DNA of 64,000 bases from Prorocentrum cordatum (Eukaryota > Sar > Dinophyceae > Prorocentrales > Prorocentraceae): positions 100,594-164,593 of the forward strand of contig CAUYUJ010019081.1 in assembly GCA_963575745.1 (NCBI GenBank). The letters are read 5' to 3'. Below, one piece after another: positions 1 to 10,499 of this stretch. Every line of letters starts with the position of its first letter. Position 1 is the stretch's first letter. Made by a program: the position numbers and the translations under genes. The notes beneath the pieces were generated by a model. The model made no database searches. It worked only from the letters and a program-made list of their open reading frames with translations, and had not been told where the DNA came from.

Positions 1-239
1 GTCGTCGTCGTGGTCGGTCCCCTGTCCGTCCCTCTTGTGGTCGGATTGCCGCCGATCAGCGCTGCCGCTGGCCAGGCCGACGGTCCGCGGCCGCCCCGCC
101 GCTTGCCAGGGCCTGGCCTGCAGGGAAGACAGGTTTACGCTCAAAAAGGGTACGATCGAAGACGAAGAGGGCGGGTATCGAGGGTTTGGGACAAACGCGT
201 TAACGGACACTCGAGCAGATAAGAGCGAATCATGTTAAA
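1..239. other. unassigned sequence at window edge
   Basis: GC-rich sequence with no recognisable gene. The short frames here match no family I know. It ends where a (TTG)n array begins. Confidence 0.4.
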
Positions 240-385
240 CTGTTTGTTGTTGTTGTTGTTGCAGTTGTTGTAGTTGTTGTTGTGGTTGTTGTTGTTATTG
301 TTGTTGTTATTGTTGTTGTTATTGTTGTGATTATTGTTGTTGTATTTGTAGTTGTTGTTTATTGTTGTTGTTGTTGTGGTTGTTG
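240..385. repeat. (TTG)n trinucleotide array
   Basis: Imperfect TTG/TTA triplet array read directly from the sequence. It is one of many triplet arrays in this window. Confidence 0.9.
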
Positions 386-419
386 CTGGTGCTTTTCCAT
401 CGTATAATCACAACACTAT

Positions 420-1172
420 ATGGGCATGCGTGTATGCTTGTATGGTTGTATGTTTGCATGTCTGTATGTATGCATGCATGCATGCATGCATGTATGTAGG
501 TGAGTATGTCTGTATGTATGTATTTATGCATGTATGTATGTGTGTATGTATTTATGTATCTATCTATGTATGTATGGTTGTTTGTTTGTTTGTTTGTTTG
601 TTTGTATGTATGTATGTATGTATGCAACTACTTACGTATGTATGCATTTATGTATATATGTAATTTTGTATGTATGTAATGTATGTATGTATGTATGTAT
701 GTATGTATGTATGTATGTATGTATGTATGTATGTATGTATGTATGTATGTATGTATGTATATATGCATGCATGCATGCATGCATGCATGCATGCAGGCAG
801 GCATGCATGCATTTATGTATGTATTATGTATGTATGCATGCATGTATGTATGTATGTATGTATGCATGCATGCATGCATGCATGCATGCAGGCAGGCAGG
901 CAGGCAGGCAGGCAGGCATGCATGCATGCATGCATGTATGTATGTATGTATTTCTGTATGTATGTATGTATGTATGCATGCATGCATGCATGCATGCATG
1001 TATGTATGTATGTATGTATGTATGTAGGTAGGTAGGTAGGTAGGTAGGTAGGTATGTATGTATGTATGTATGTATGTATGTATGTACATGCATGCATGCA
1101 TGCATGCATGCATGCATGTATGTATGTATGTATGTATGTATGTATGTATGTATGCATATATGTATACATATA
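420..1172. repeat. (TATG/GCAT/GTAG)n tetranucleotide array
   Basis: About 750 bp of 4-bp repeats in homogeneous sub-blocks: TATG dominates, with blocks of GCAT, GCAG (889-916) and GTAG (1024-1053). The 4-bp period gives open Tyr/Val/Cys/Met frames on both strands; these are not genes. It ends in TA-rich sequence and passes straight into the C-rich repeat at 1180. Confidence 0.95.
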
Positions 1173-1179
1173 ACGCCGC

Positions 1180-1665
1180 ACCGGGCCCGGGGGCCCCGGG
1201 GCCGCAGCCTCGACCGCAAATGGGGGGACGTCGGGCCCAGCCCGCTCCCCGGCGGGCCCCAGGTCGGCCCCCGGAGCGCCCAGACGGCCGTCCAGGCGGC
1301 CCCAGGCCGCCCAGCGCCACCCTGAAGACAACCTCCAGCGGTCTCCGGCGGCTCCAGAGGCGTCTCGAACCGCCCCAGACGCCTCCAACACGCTCGAAGA
1401 CCCCTCGAAGAGATCCCCCCAGACGGCCCCGGGAAGCAAAAATAGCCCCGTTCCCTGCATAAAACGTACATTTTTACCATGTTTGTTTTTTTGGCCTTCG
1501 TACCGTCCTTTACGACCTCAGACTCTCCCCAGACCGCCCCAAGACGGCCCACGAAGCCCACAAGAGAGCCCCAAGACGGCCCCAGAGGGGCCCAGGACAG
1601 TCCAAGAGGCGCCCAGGACGTGCAGCTCGAGGGGGCCTGAGGATACCCCACTCGTCCAAGAAGGG
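1180..1665 (+). repeat. degenerate CCAGACG/CCAAGA-type repeat region
   Basis: C-rich DNA with loosely repeated 11-15-bp units such as CCCCAGACGGCCCC and CCCCAAGACGGCCC. An island of different sequence (about 1440-1500, containing GTTCCCTGCATAAAACGTAC) interrupts it. The same arrangement, island included, occurs at 26570-27075 (inverted) and 28290-28925, always beside a tetranucleotide array. Confidence 0.7.
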
Positions 1666-1679
1666 CAAACAACATTCAA

Positions 1680-1840
1680 ACAAACTTGCAGAGGTCCGTC
1701 GCTCAGATTGCTTGGATCCGCACTGGATCCTCTGGTGGCGCCTCTGGTGCCGCCCCTGGCGCGCTCCACGCGCCAGGGAGGGGGTGTCCAGCGCCAATCG
1801 AAGAAATCCGTTCGGAACTCTGAAGGTTTATATGCTCGTG
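1680..1840. mobile_element. foldback/MITE-like element, family 2, copy a
   Basis: An inverted repeat whose arms contain GCTTGGATCCGCACTGGAT on the left and, read on the other strand, TTCGATTGGCGCTGGACACC on the right, around a CTGGTGGCGCC...CGCGCCAGGG core. The outer arms resemble GTTCGGAGNTCCGCGCG of the other family members (21346, 22834, 33722, 41812). No ORF. I infer a non-autonomous inverted-repeat transposon; this copy is diverged. Confidence 0.6.
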
Positions 1841-1989
1841 CCGTTCTTTCTTACTCTTACGGAGTGCGTCGCGGCGCGGTGGCGGATCATCCTGACGCCC
1901 CAATCGCGCAGGCGTGGTGGTGGAGTAATCTGGCATCTGCCACCCCCGTGCACGGAATGCATTGCAGTGCTACGCGATGTATAGACGCC

Positions 1990-4690
1990 CAGCACCGCCG
2001 CGGCACGAATCGATGTACACGACCTGCATGAGCTTGCTGCGAAGAAGTGGAGGTGCAGGGGCACGAGTGTTGTGCGAGATAGCCCAGGGGAAGCAGCACG
2101 ATGTGGCATGGCAACCTCGCGCCGCGCTGATGGGGACGCGGCGGCGACCCGGGCGTTCAAGGTTGAACGCCGCCTGTGCCCCAGAATCGGCCGACATCGA
2201 AGGATCTGCACTGTCGGGACGCCGCGATCGATCAAGGCGGAAACATCAACGCGGTGCCAGACACCAACGCCGAAGTCGTCACGTTACGGACCTGCCGTCA
2301 GATGCGTCTTTTCAGATCATGCCTGGCAGCTCCGTGCTGATCGTGCCCTGCCCCGACCACTCCACCAGCCCACCGCCAGAGTTTCCCGGGGGCCCTTGGC
2401 TTGTTCGCTTTTCATCCGCCCCCTCCTGGCCATGATCCACCTGTGACTCTTTCTGTTCTTTCACGTTCGCGAGCGCGGGTGATCCGTGCGTTCCGCCTGC
2501 TTCTGTTTGTTCTTTCACTCTGGACGCATTTCGGAAATGTGAAGAGTCTGTTGCGTCGGGGCGCAGCCGATTTCACAGTCATGACAGGTGGGATCGAACC
2601 GATAAGCACAACTACAGTTGCGTCCGCACTTCAGGAAGAGCATGATGAGGAGAGGGGGAAATGGGGAGGGAGTGTGGGCACCTCTCCATCCTCTTTCTGC
2701 CAGACACATCGACTAACGGCAGTTAGCACTTTCTTTCAGAAGTCCACGAGTAAACTTGCCACGTGCCGAGAAACGGACACGGCGTCAAATAGCCCATTCA
2801 AGAAAGGAGTTCATGATCAATTTGACTTCGTTCTGGTTGCGCAAATCTGACAACAGTCTGTTTTGGACTTTGGAGGCGGATGCGCTGGCCAACATCATCT
2901 CGGAGCAGGGTCCGCGCATGCTACTTCTAGTCGATAGCCACTGGCAAGTATTCATGGACCTAGCATAGCAAAACACAGAGAGTGCAACGCGCAAGAACCA
3001 GCACAAATCAACGATCGTTTCCGCTTTGCGATGCAGGACATTGAAACCCACAGGCAGTCACGAGCCAACTTGCGCCTCACTCCCACGAGACCGACGCAAA
3101 GTCCAACGCAAAGCCATATCGCGACGGAGCGAAACGCTTCTTGAACAAAGGCTGACAGTTTGGGCCGCCAGGAATATGGGATGCTTCGCAGCTCTGACGC
3201 ATAGGTTTCGCAGCAGGCGCCGAGAAGGTAGGAGGCAACATGTGCTGAGTACTGCGTTGGAGGAACCGGATGTACGCGGCAGATGGATGGGAAACAGAAG
3301 TGTCGAGAAAGATTGCCAGCCCGAGCCGTATCATGTGGAATAAGGCACGCCTTTCCCGCGGCACCAGATGGCCGAACAAATGACCAAGGAGCGAGAGCCC
3401 CAGCCAATCGAAGATGAAACGCTCAGCTGTGCTCTTATCGTGACAACACGGGCACATATATAGACCTTAGGCCTTTGTGAACAAAGATCAATTTGAAGGG
3501 CCGCAAGACTCCCATATCCGACGGCCTAGCCTCATAATGATTCAACGATATCAAAGTACGCAGCGTCGATTTAATCTTGGCTCCTCTTAGCGATGTGTCG
3601 GATAACTTGCAAAGTCCGCCAGATGCTCCAGAAAGTCTCACTTGAAGCCATTTTCAGGACAACGCGACGTGCAATCTAGCCAATGACAGCCCGATTGATT
3701 TGTTGAGGTCAATACAACATCATCGGAAGAGATCATATACATGCTTGGACGCACACGTGCAACGGACTCAATTCTGGTTATCTGAAAATCGATCAGCTTC
3801 GGTAGCCGTACACAGCGCGAGAGATAAAGTGAAGAGTCGGAGATTCCAGGGCTACTGATTCTTTTTGTATTACTAGACGTGGGGAAAATCTTCGGAACAT
3901 TCACGCAGATCGGGATGATTTCTGCCTTGCAGTGTTAAGTTGCAAACATCATGCACTCAATGTACGAAAAACTTGAGTTCAAAGTTGAGTGAGGTGGCCA
4001 AGCGTTCGACTGGCCTTCGCAATCCGGAAACACACACCGACGCATTCCGTCCTTATGTTTGTTGAAGTCAGCCAGTACAGCCATGTTCCATGACATATGC
4101 CAGTCTGTCGATATTTTGAAGGTGAGGCGCAGGGTTCAGCAGGCTATCTTCGATGAGATACCACCATACGAAGATGGCACGCTTGTTGTTTCTAGACACA
4201 CCAGGGCACCGAACAGGATGTTGGCAACTATGGGGCGCGAAGGAGCTAGCCACGGGATGAAGCTGAAGAAAAGGAAGGTAGTCGCTCATGGGGGCCGAAA
4301 CATACATTTAGCGGAGGATATTCGGGTTGGTCGCATGGGCGGAGTAAATTATCGGGGATGCCGATTGAAGAATCAATCTATGTTCCCGCGATGTGTTGAA
4401 ACACGAATCGGGGCGTGCATGGCAATGCCGAGGCTCATTGACTTCAGGAGGCACAACAGTCGCCATGCCAAATTCGTGCTGCAGGTGCATTGCAGTCATC
4501 AAGGCTAATCTTTGGACGGCCTCGATTCAGCCCAGCGCACACAGGGCACGTCGAAGCGACCAGACTCCTTTTCAACCCGAAGGGTCCCACAACATCGGTG
4601 ATTGCAAGCAGGATGTCTCAACATGGCCAGCACGAGTGAATGAGTTGTCGAAGCGGACGGGTACGCGCTCCGACAGGGAGGCAGAGGGCA
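1990..4690. other. 2.7 kb without an identifiable gene
   Basis: Mixed-composition, non-repetitive DNA. Several unremarkable frames exist, for example 4059-4508 plus (149 codons), 2952-3407 minus and 3077-3457 minus. The last starts with a CPCCHDK-type pair of cysteines and could be a decayed retroelement tail, but no motif is strong enough for a call. Nothing here looks like a tRNA or rRNA. Confidence 0.4.
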
Positions 4691-4696
4691 CAAACC

Positions 4697-4735
4697 CATC
4701 ATCATCATCATCAGCAGCAGCATCATCATCACCAC

Positions 4736-4768
<33 letters not shown>

Positions 4769-4815
4769 GCGGGGGGCATCAGCGACTCGGCGGTGTCCCC
4801 CCCAGGGAGAGCGGG

Positions 4816-4908
<93 letters not shown>

Positions 4909-4914
4909 GTCATT

Positions 4915-4983
<69 letters not shown>

Positions 4984-4997
4984 GTCATCATCACATC
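4697..4997. repeat. (ATC/GTC)n trinucleotide arrays
   Basis: Two blocks of CAT/ATC triplets (4697-4770 and 4817-4997) separated by about 45 bp of unique sequence. The second contains a GTC-interrupted sub-block (4850-4910). Long Ser, His or Asp frames are by-products. Confidence 0.95.
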
Positions 4998-5079
4998 CAG
5001 GACAGCGTGCGCTTCTGTAGCAAGCCAAAGGAGCCCAGTGTGTCCTCGTAATTCCGTCTCTTAGGGTGCGTTAGCGTAC

Positions 5080-5190
5080 GCTAGCGTCGGGTAGTCGATG
5101 GGAGAGCGCCAATTCGGCGTCGTTGAGCTTCGACTTAGCGTCGATCAGCGTCGACCAGCGTCGGTTACCGCCGATCCGCAAGAGCCAGCA
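5080..5190. repeat. TAGCGTCGA-type short dispersed repeat, copy 1
   Basis: Loose repetition of a 9-11-bp unit (TAGCGTCGAT, CAGCGTCGAC, TAGCGTACGC). A related block lies at 11465-11560, and both are followed by similar sequence (GCAAGAGCCAGCAAGACG here, GCAAAAATGAGCAAACTGAC there) and then GCTCCCATG. This supports an ancient dispersed repeat. On the minus strand it lies downstream of the spliced-leader relic. Confidence 0.55.
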
Positions 5191-5302
5191 AGACGGCACG
5201 GGAAGCTCCCATGGGTTGCCACAGAAGGGCAGGATGAGGAGCAGGAGTCGCAGGAGTGGCGGGACAGATGAGCAATAAGGAGTTTCGCCCGTTGGTGGGC
5301 GG

Positions 5303-5339
5303 CTTGAGCCAAAATGGCTTGAGCCAGAATGGCTACGGA
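5303..5339 (-). other. tandem dinoflagellate spliced-leader relic (retroposed mRNA 5' end)
   Basis: On the minus strand, 5339-5318 reads as a 22-nt copy of the dinoflagellate spliced leader, beginning TCCGTAGCCATT and ending CTGGCTCAAG; it differs from the canonical sequence only by C for T in the TTTTGG stretch. It is followed directly (5317-5303) by a 5'-shortened second copy, CCATTTTGGCTCAAG. A full leader followed by a truncated one is the published signature of dinoflagellate genes that were trans-spliced, reverse-transcribed, reinserted and trans-spliced again. Bases 5340 onward are a GGA array, so the leader starts at the array edge. The downstream minus-strand sequence (5302 to about 5070) has only a short open frame. 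Confidence 0.9.
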
Positions 5340-5615
5340 CGAGGAGGAGGAGGAGGAGAAGGAGGATGACGAGGAGGAGGAGGATGAGAAGGAGGAGGAC
5401 GTGGAGTCGGAGGAGTCGGAGGAGTCGGAGGAGTCGGAGGAGGAGGATGCGGAGGAGGGGGAGGAGGAGAGGCGGAGGAGGATGAGGAGGAGGAGGATGA
5501 GGAGGAGGCGGAGAAGATGGAGGAGGGGGAGGAGGAGGAGGAGGCGGAGGAGGTGGAGGAGGGGGAGGAGGAGGAGCGGGAGGGGCAGGAGGAGCAGGGG
5601 GAGGAGGAGGGAGCG
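5340..5615. repeat. (GGA)n array
   Basis: Imperfect GGA array with GAT and GTC interruptions. Its acidic and proline-rich frames are not treated as genes. It begins at the spliced-leader relic. Confidence 0.95.
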
Positions 5616-6183
5616 AGCAGGCCAAAAGAGTGCGCCCGACGAGGGAGCACACCTCAGCGACGAAGCAGGGAAAGCCCGAGGGACCAGAAGGTCAAACACC
5701 AGGCCCACGGAGAGCGGGGCCCCAGGAAGGCGGTCGTTTTTTGATTCCTTGTTTTGCCGATCGGCGCGGGCCCTCGCTCCCCCCCCCCTCCCCCCCATGG
5801 AGCAGATCTCGGCTGTTTTTGGCGCCTGCTTCGAGCGGGCGGGGTCCCTCTCCCAGAGGCAGCACTCCTGCAAACGGCCGCACTAAGCAGAGGTCCGGAG
5901 CCAGACCTCCCCCCCCTCCACCCCCCTCCCGCCCAATGTCGAAACGCCGAATAAAAAACGCTCACCAGGAAGACCGCCGCTCCTGAAGACCCTGGGCCAG
6001 GGAATCCCGCCAGATGGGGACCAGGAGCTGGGGCAAACCTCAGGCCTCTCTGGCGGGGTGGAAGGCCACGGCCGATTTTTCCGATGGCCGTGAGCTGGCT
6101 CCGACGCGCAGTCGGGTTCTCTGAGGGCCCAACGCACATGGATCGGAGCTTCCTCATGGAACGCACGGACTTTGATCAGCACG

Positions 6184-6211
6184 GCGCTGCTGCTGCTGCT
6201 GCTGCTGCTGA
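6184..6211. repeat. (CTG)n microsatellite
   Basis: A run of GCT/CTG triplets, nine repeats long, close to the inferred 3' end of the decayed minus-strand LINE. Confidence 0.9.
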
Positions 6212-7936
6212 AAGGCAAGCATCCAGAAGGACGCGTGGGCAGAAGAGCGAACGGTTGGCAACCCTTCAGGAATTCCGAACAGAGACTCGACAAACGGAGA
6301 GCGTCACGACTGTGACGCAGAAAATGGAGCGCCCGACTGGAGCAGAAGACGTGCAGCGAAGCGGAGGGGGAAGAGGAAGAAGAGGACACTAACAAGGATA
6401 CTTCAGATGTCCTGCACCGTCTTGTACACTTCGGAAGCCCATTGCTGCCTGGGCCGGCCACGCCGCCGGTGTACCACCCAGTTTTTCGGAGTACCATCAA
6501 GATTGCAAAAGCATTGCCGTACCAACGATGAAGACTCACTTTCTGCGATTTCGATGCATAGCTCTTTTTTTGTCTTCCAAGCAGAAATTGTGAGAGAGAT
6601 TTGGCTCCTGCTTTGTCCAACATGTCCTCGTTACCCGCGCGCGACACAAAAGAGTGCGGAATGCCCAGGATACGTCGCAGGCAGCGGCAATGAAACGCGT
6701 CGAGCCTGCATATGTCTGCCTTCAACCTTCAACAGCCACAGTGGATCCAGAGAGTGCAGAAGTTTACTTCAAACGACACTGTCGTATTATTTGTACTACC
6801 GTTTCCACCCACCTGCGGGGGTTGCGCCCATAATTTTGCCAATTTGTTGAAGATGCTGTGCGATTCAGGAGGCGGGTGATTTCCAGAGTAGTTCTGCCAT
6901 CGCAGTTGATCATCTCTCCCAAGTAAACCGCTTCCCGGACGGACTTGATAGGGCCACCACCAGGCCAAGCGACTGATTCATTGGTGGCAATCTACATGTG
7001 GAGTGTTTCGCCCCCAGTTGAGCTACAGACCATATTTACGCCCCTCCGCAACAATCGCGTTCAGCACGCTCTGGACATTCGTCTTGCTCTGCGAGACCAA
7101 GATCGTGTCGTCTGCGTAGAAGATGTCCCGCGTCACAAAGTAAGCGGGGTCAGCCTCGACACTGATCGTCTCAACTACACTAGACCAGTATGGGGAACGA
7201 GGACATCCCTGCGCGATGCCAGCGTGCTGCTGTCTTTCTGTGGGCTTTTCAATGTAGTCAACGATCGTGAAGAACCGCTCGGAATAAATGGCCTAAAGCA
7301 TGGCAACCATTTCCGCAGGAAGTCTAAAACCTTAGAGAGCGACGCACATGCTTGATGGATGGCTTGAGTCTGTCAAACGCTTTCTCCGAATCCAGCGTCA
7401 CCAAAATAAGGCTGTTATTTTCATTGGCGTGGGCTGCGTCAATCATGCGCCTGACGAGCATGAGGGCGTCGGTCGTTCCACGCCCAGGGCGAAACCCAAA
7501 TTGTGATTTACGCAGTCTGCTTTCGGTTCCACCTTTAAGTAGACGTTGGTGTAGCATGGACGCAAGAAACTTATATCAAATGTGCAGTATGCAAATTGGC
7601 CTGCAGTTTTCTGGAAGAGTAGTTCTCCTTTCTTGAGCAAGAGAACCGAGCTTGCACGCCTCCGAGATGCGGGCATGGATCTCTGTCCCCGACACTTGTG
7701 GCACAAGCGAAGCATGATTCAGTAGTTCAGGGTCCGACCCCAATGTTCTCCAGAAGTCTGGCGGTGCCCCATCAGGCCCAGCAGCTTTACCACGACGTAG
7801 CCGGCGAGGCGCGTCGACCAGTCCCTCCATGGTGGACAGGCCCGTGCGGATAGGCAGCAAATCGCCCAGGGGGGCGCGTGGCTCCCGGGTGTGTTCTGGG
7901 AAACGAATTTGCCATTGGATGTCTTCGGAGCAGGAG

Positions 7937-8121
7937 TAGGAGGTGGAGGAGGAGGAGGAGGAGGAGGAGGAGGAGGAGGAGGAGGAGGAGGAGGAGGAGG
8001 AGGAGGAGACGAGCAGACGAGGAGGAGGAGGAGGAGGAGGAGGAGGAGGAGGAGGAGGGGTGAGGAGGGAAAGCACGAAACTGGCAGGAGGAGGAGGAAG
8101 AGGAGGAGGAGGAGGAGGAGG
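7937..8121. repeat. (GGA)n arrays within the LINE relic
   Basis: Two GGA blocks (7937-8058 and 8088-8121) lie between the linker and RT domains of the minus-strand LINE relic. The minus-strand LINE frame resumes on both sides, so the arrays were inserted or expanded after the LINE arrived. Confidence 0.95.
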
Positions 8122-8965
8122 TTGTGTCGACGCACGCTTGATACTTGTACGTGTTTTGAGATATCGCGCTGCTTCCCAGCCTCCCTTTGAATTGATGAGT
8201 GCCCCAGATTTTCATATTATTTTGGTGAAGCTGTTTTTTCAGCGTTCTGATCACCGCTTGAACGTGTAACTCTGCGCTTTTCGATCAAGGCGAGCGTGCG
8301 CTGGCTTGTCCAAGCTTTCTTGGGGCCCACTTATCGTTTGGATATCACTTCAGCCGCTTTTTCAAAACCTTGTCGAACCCACCTGCTAGCAACGTCAACC
8401 GAATCCGTTTCATTAGCAATTGAACTGCCCACAGCCCCAACAAATGCCGATATTAATCATTCTTGCGTGTGCGGATCTTTGAGGTTCGATTTGTCCATGT
8501 ACGCTTTCTTCAAGGGTACTTCGATATTGAATTCCAAGTTTGATTTCAAGATGGTGAGGTCATGAGGTGTATTCAGGGCGTCCTGGAGGCTCGTCAAGAT
8601 GTCCTTGACGGTGTGCAGGACGTTGCGATGGCAGTGTCGTTGTCTGTGGAATCGATGCCAAGATTCCTGAACGAGATCTTCATGTTGACCGGATGGTCGT
8701 AGTAAGTATCTGCCACCAGGAGGTCACACGACGTACACAGTTCCACCAAGAGGTTCTTGTTTGAAACAGCGACTGGCATCGACTAGTCCGCGACATCAGG
8801 GCACTTAAACACGTGAGGACTGATAATGTTCTGCTCTCCAGATCCAGCCCGCAAGAGTCTAGCATTCAAGTCTCCCACGATGTACGTCGTGCTGTGCGCT
8901 GTGGTCGCCCGACTCTGCATCTGTAGATCCGCGTAAAAAGAATGACGTTCAGCATATGGCCGGCG

Positions 8966-9072
8966 ATTGGAGGAGGAGGAGGAGGAGGAGGATGAGGAGG
9001 AGGAGGACAGGAGGAGGAGGAGGAGGACGAGGAGGAGGACGAGGAGGAGGAGGAGCAGGAGGAAAGGGGGGG
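8966..9072. repeat. (GGA)n array within the LINE endonuclease region
   Basis: A GGA array with GAC interruptions splitting the endonuclease coding sequence between the SLRIN block and the HMLNVILF block of the minus-strand relic. Confidence 0.95.
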
Positions 9073-9557
9073 GAAGTTGATTCTCAATGAGGCCACCCTG
9101 GGGATGCTCGCCTCAAAGGCTACAGTGCTCTTCAGAATGCGCTGAGCCACTATGAAACCCACTCCGCCGTGCGATTGCACGTCCAAGTCCAGCTCACCTG
9201 GCAAAAATATCGTGTAGCCATCTCGTGAGTAGTATTCGGAACCATGTAAGTGCGTTTCTTGTACGCAAAGATCTGTCTGCGCATGATGTCAATGAGCTCG
9301 ACTATCTTGATGCTCGATTCGCCGCGCAAACCTTTAACACTCCACGTGCCCAATCGAACAGGGCAATAAGGTCGACATGTAGACCGAGGCCTAATCCAAG
9401 CGTGAGTTGTAGAGGAAGGCGGTTCCAATAGCCTTTCACGAAGGGGGATGACAGGTCCAGGGTCGAATTCATACAGAGAACCTCACACCCCAGAGCCCGA
9501 AGCTCTGCGACCAGTGCGTCCGCACCTCCATGTGAAGCTCCGTCTACCTCCAGGTTC

Positions 9558-9772
9558 AGGGGCATCGATAGGGGGGGATAGGCATAGGGGGGCATGCATC
9601 GACCCCCAATCGCCCATTGATCGCCGATAGGGGCCCGATAGCCCCAACCTGCCCAGGGAGGTGTGGATTCACTATCGGAGGCCTATCGCCGATGTATCGG
9701 CGACGTATCGCGGATTCCAGGTCGATGCATCCCCCCCTATGCCAGTCCCCCCCTATCGTTGCCCCTCAGGAA
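9558..9772. mobile_element. inverted-repeat element, family 4, copy a (TATCGGCGAT family)
   Basis: The left end (TTCAGGGGCATCGATAGGGG, then GGCATGCATCGACC) is the inverted counterpart of the right end (GGTCGATGCATCCCCCC ... CTATCGTTGCCCCTCAG), giving imperfect arms of about 50 bp. The interior holds AATCGCCCATTGATCGCCGA and TATCGCCGATGTATCGGCGA, itself palindromic. Related copies are at 14013, 18448, 23150, 24150 and 48020. No ORF. This is the most complete copy. Confidence 0.7.
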
Positions 9773-9828
9773 GGAGGAGGGAGGAGGAGGAGGAGGAGGA
9801 GGAGGAGGAGGAGGAGGAGGAGGAGATG
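9771..9828. repeat. (GGA)n array
   Basis: Pure GGA array starting directly after the right end of the family 4 inverted-repeat element. Confidence 0.95.
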
Positions 9829-9829
9829 A

Positions 9830-10340
9830 CATGGGAGGCTCCCAGGAGCTGCCACCGAAGCGCGCGCCGCGAACAGAAAACATGCCCCCCTGGCGGGCCG
9901 CTGCTCGAGAGCGCCCTTGGGGCGCGCGACCGCGCCGCGGCGCCATGGCCGCGACGGAGCCGCCGGCGCTGGAGCTGCCGTCGGGCAGATTCCTCTTCAC
10001 GTCGGACCCGCGGCCCCCTCGACGATCCCCAGGCACGGGAGGAAGAGGTATCTGGCCACGCCGCCGGCCGTCCCTCGTCGTCCCCCCTCTGCTGGGCCTC
10101 CCGGGAGGCCCTCGTCGCCACGGCTGGACTCGCCTCGAGTTCCTGGTCAGGAAGCGCCCCCAGAGAGAGGTCTGGCGAGCAGCTGTATCGGTATCGGCGT
10201 CGGAGCTGCCGGCCGGCAGACTCCTCGTCACCTCGGGCCCGCGGACCCTTCGACGATCCTCAGGTCCTCGGGGCGCGTGCGAGCCCACGCTGTGCTGACC
10301 CTGCGCTCGGGGAGCGAGCAATGTTCTAATCGGCAACGAG
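9830..10340. other. GC-rich sequence without identifiable gene
   Basis: Very GC-rich, open in several frames on both strands (up to 222 codons) simply because stops are rare at this composition. It contains a loose internal repeat: CCGCGGCCCCCTCGACGATCC near 10008-10030 resembles CCCGCGGACCCTTCGACGATCC near 10237-10258. No domain recognised. Confidence 0.4.
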
Positions 10341-10344
10341 CCTG

Positions 10345-10495
10345 GGGGGTAAGCGAGAAGGGGCGGGCCGTCTCCGAAGGCCTGGAAAGTTGCGGGCCTT
10401 CCGAGAGGTTTCCTAAGCCTTCCCCGAAGACACAGAAAGCTTCTCAGAAGGCCGGAGGGCTTCTGAGAAGCCTTGCCGCCTTATGAGAATAGGAG
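10345..10495. mobile_element. inverted-repeat element, family 3, copy a (CTTCTCAGAAGG family)
   Basis: Contains GCGAGAAGGGGCGGGCC at the left and repeated palindromic CTTCTCAGAAGG units inside, in the opposite orientation to the copies at 23944, 35533 and 53141. No coding potential. Confidence 0.65.
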
Positions 10496-10499
10496 AACC

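Larger units (their letters stand above)
6450..9360 (-). pseudogene. decayed APE-type LINE retrotransposon ORF2 (endonuclease + reverse transcriptase)
   Basis: Blocks in order on the minus strand: an endonuclease start (RLGTWSVKGL, about 9356-9327) then VELIDIMRRQ; GELDLDVQSHGGVGF (9198-9154); YIVGDLNARLL (near 8890-8860), the GDxN motif of APE nucleases; a linker with PKKAWTSQRTLALI (about 8320-8270); RT entry RGKAAGPDGAPPDFW (about 7800); CRPICILH then QFGFRPGRGTTDAL (7515-7470); motif A VTLDSEKAFDRL (about 7400); motif B GIAQGCPRSPY (about 7220-7190); motif C FYADD (7121-7107); and a C-terminal segment LDAFHCRCLRRILGIPHS (6700-6640) typical of LINE ORF2 tails. At least six in-frame stops, including ones after CPDVAD, after HTQE, after CILHI and after RKYGL, and frameshifts near 9200 and 8900 make it non-functional. 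GGA arrays interrupt it at 8966-9066 and 7937-8120. The family is well established; boundaries are approximate. Confidence 0.9.

Noticed and set aside
2585-2610. GGTTCGATCC on the minus strand as a tRNA T-arm
   Set aside because: No acceptor, D- or anticodon stems can be folded around it.
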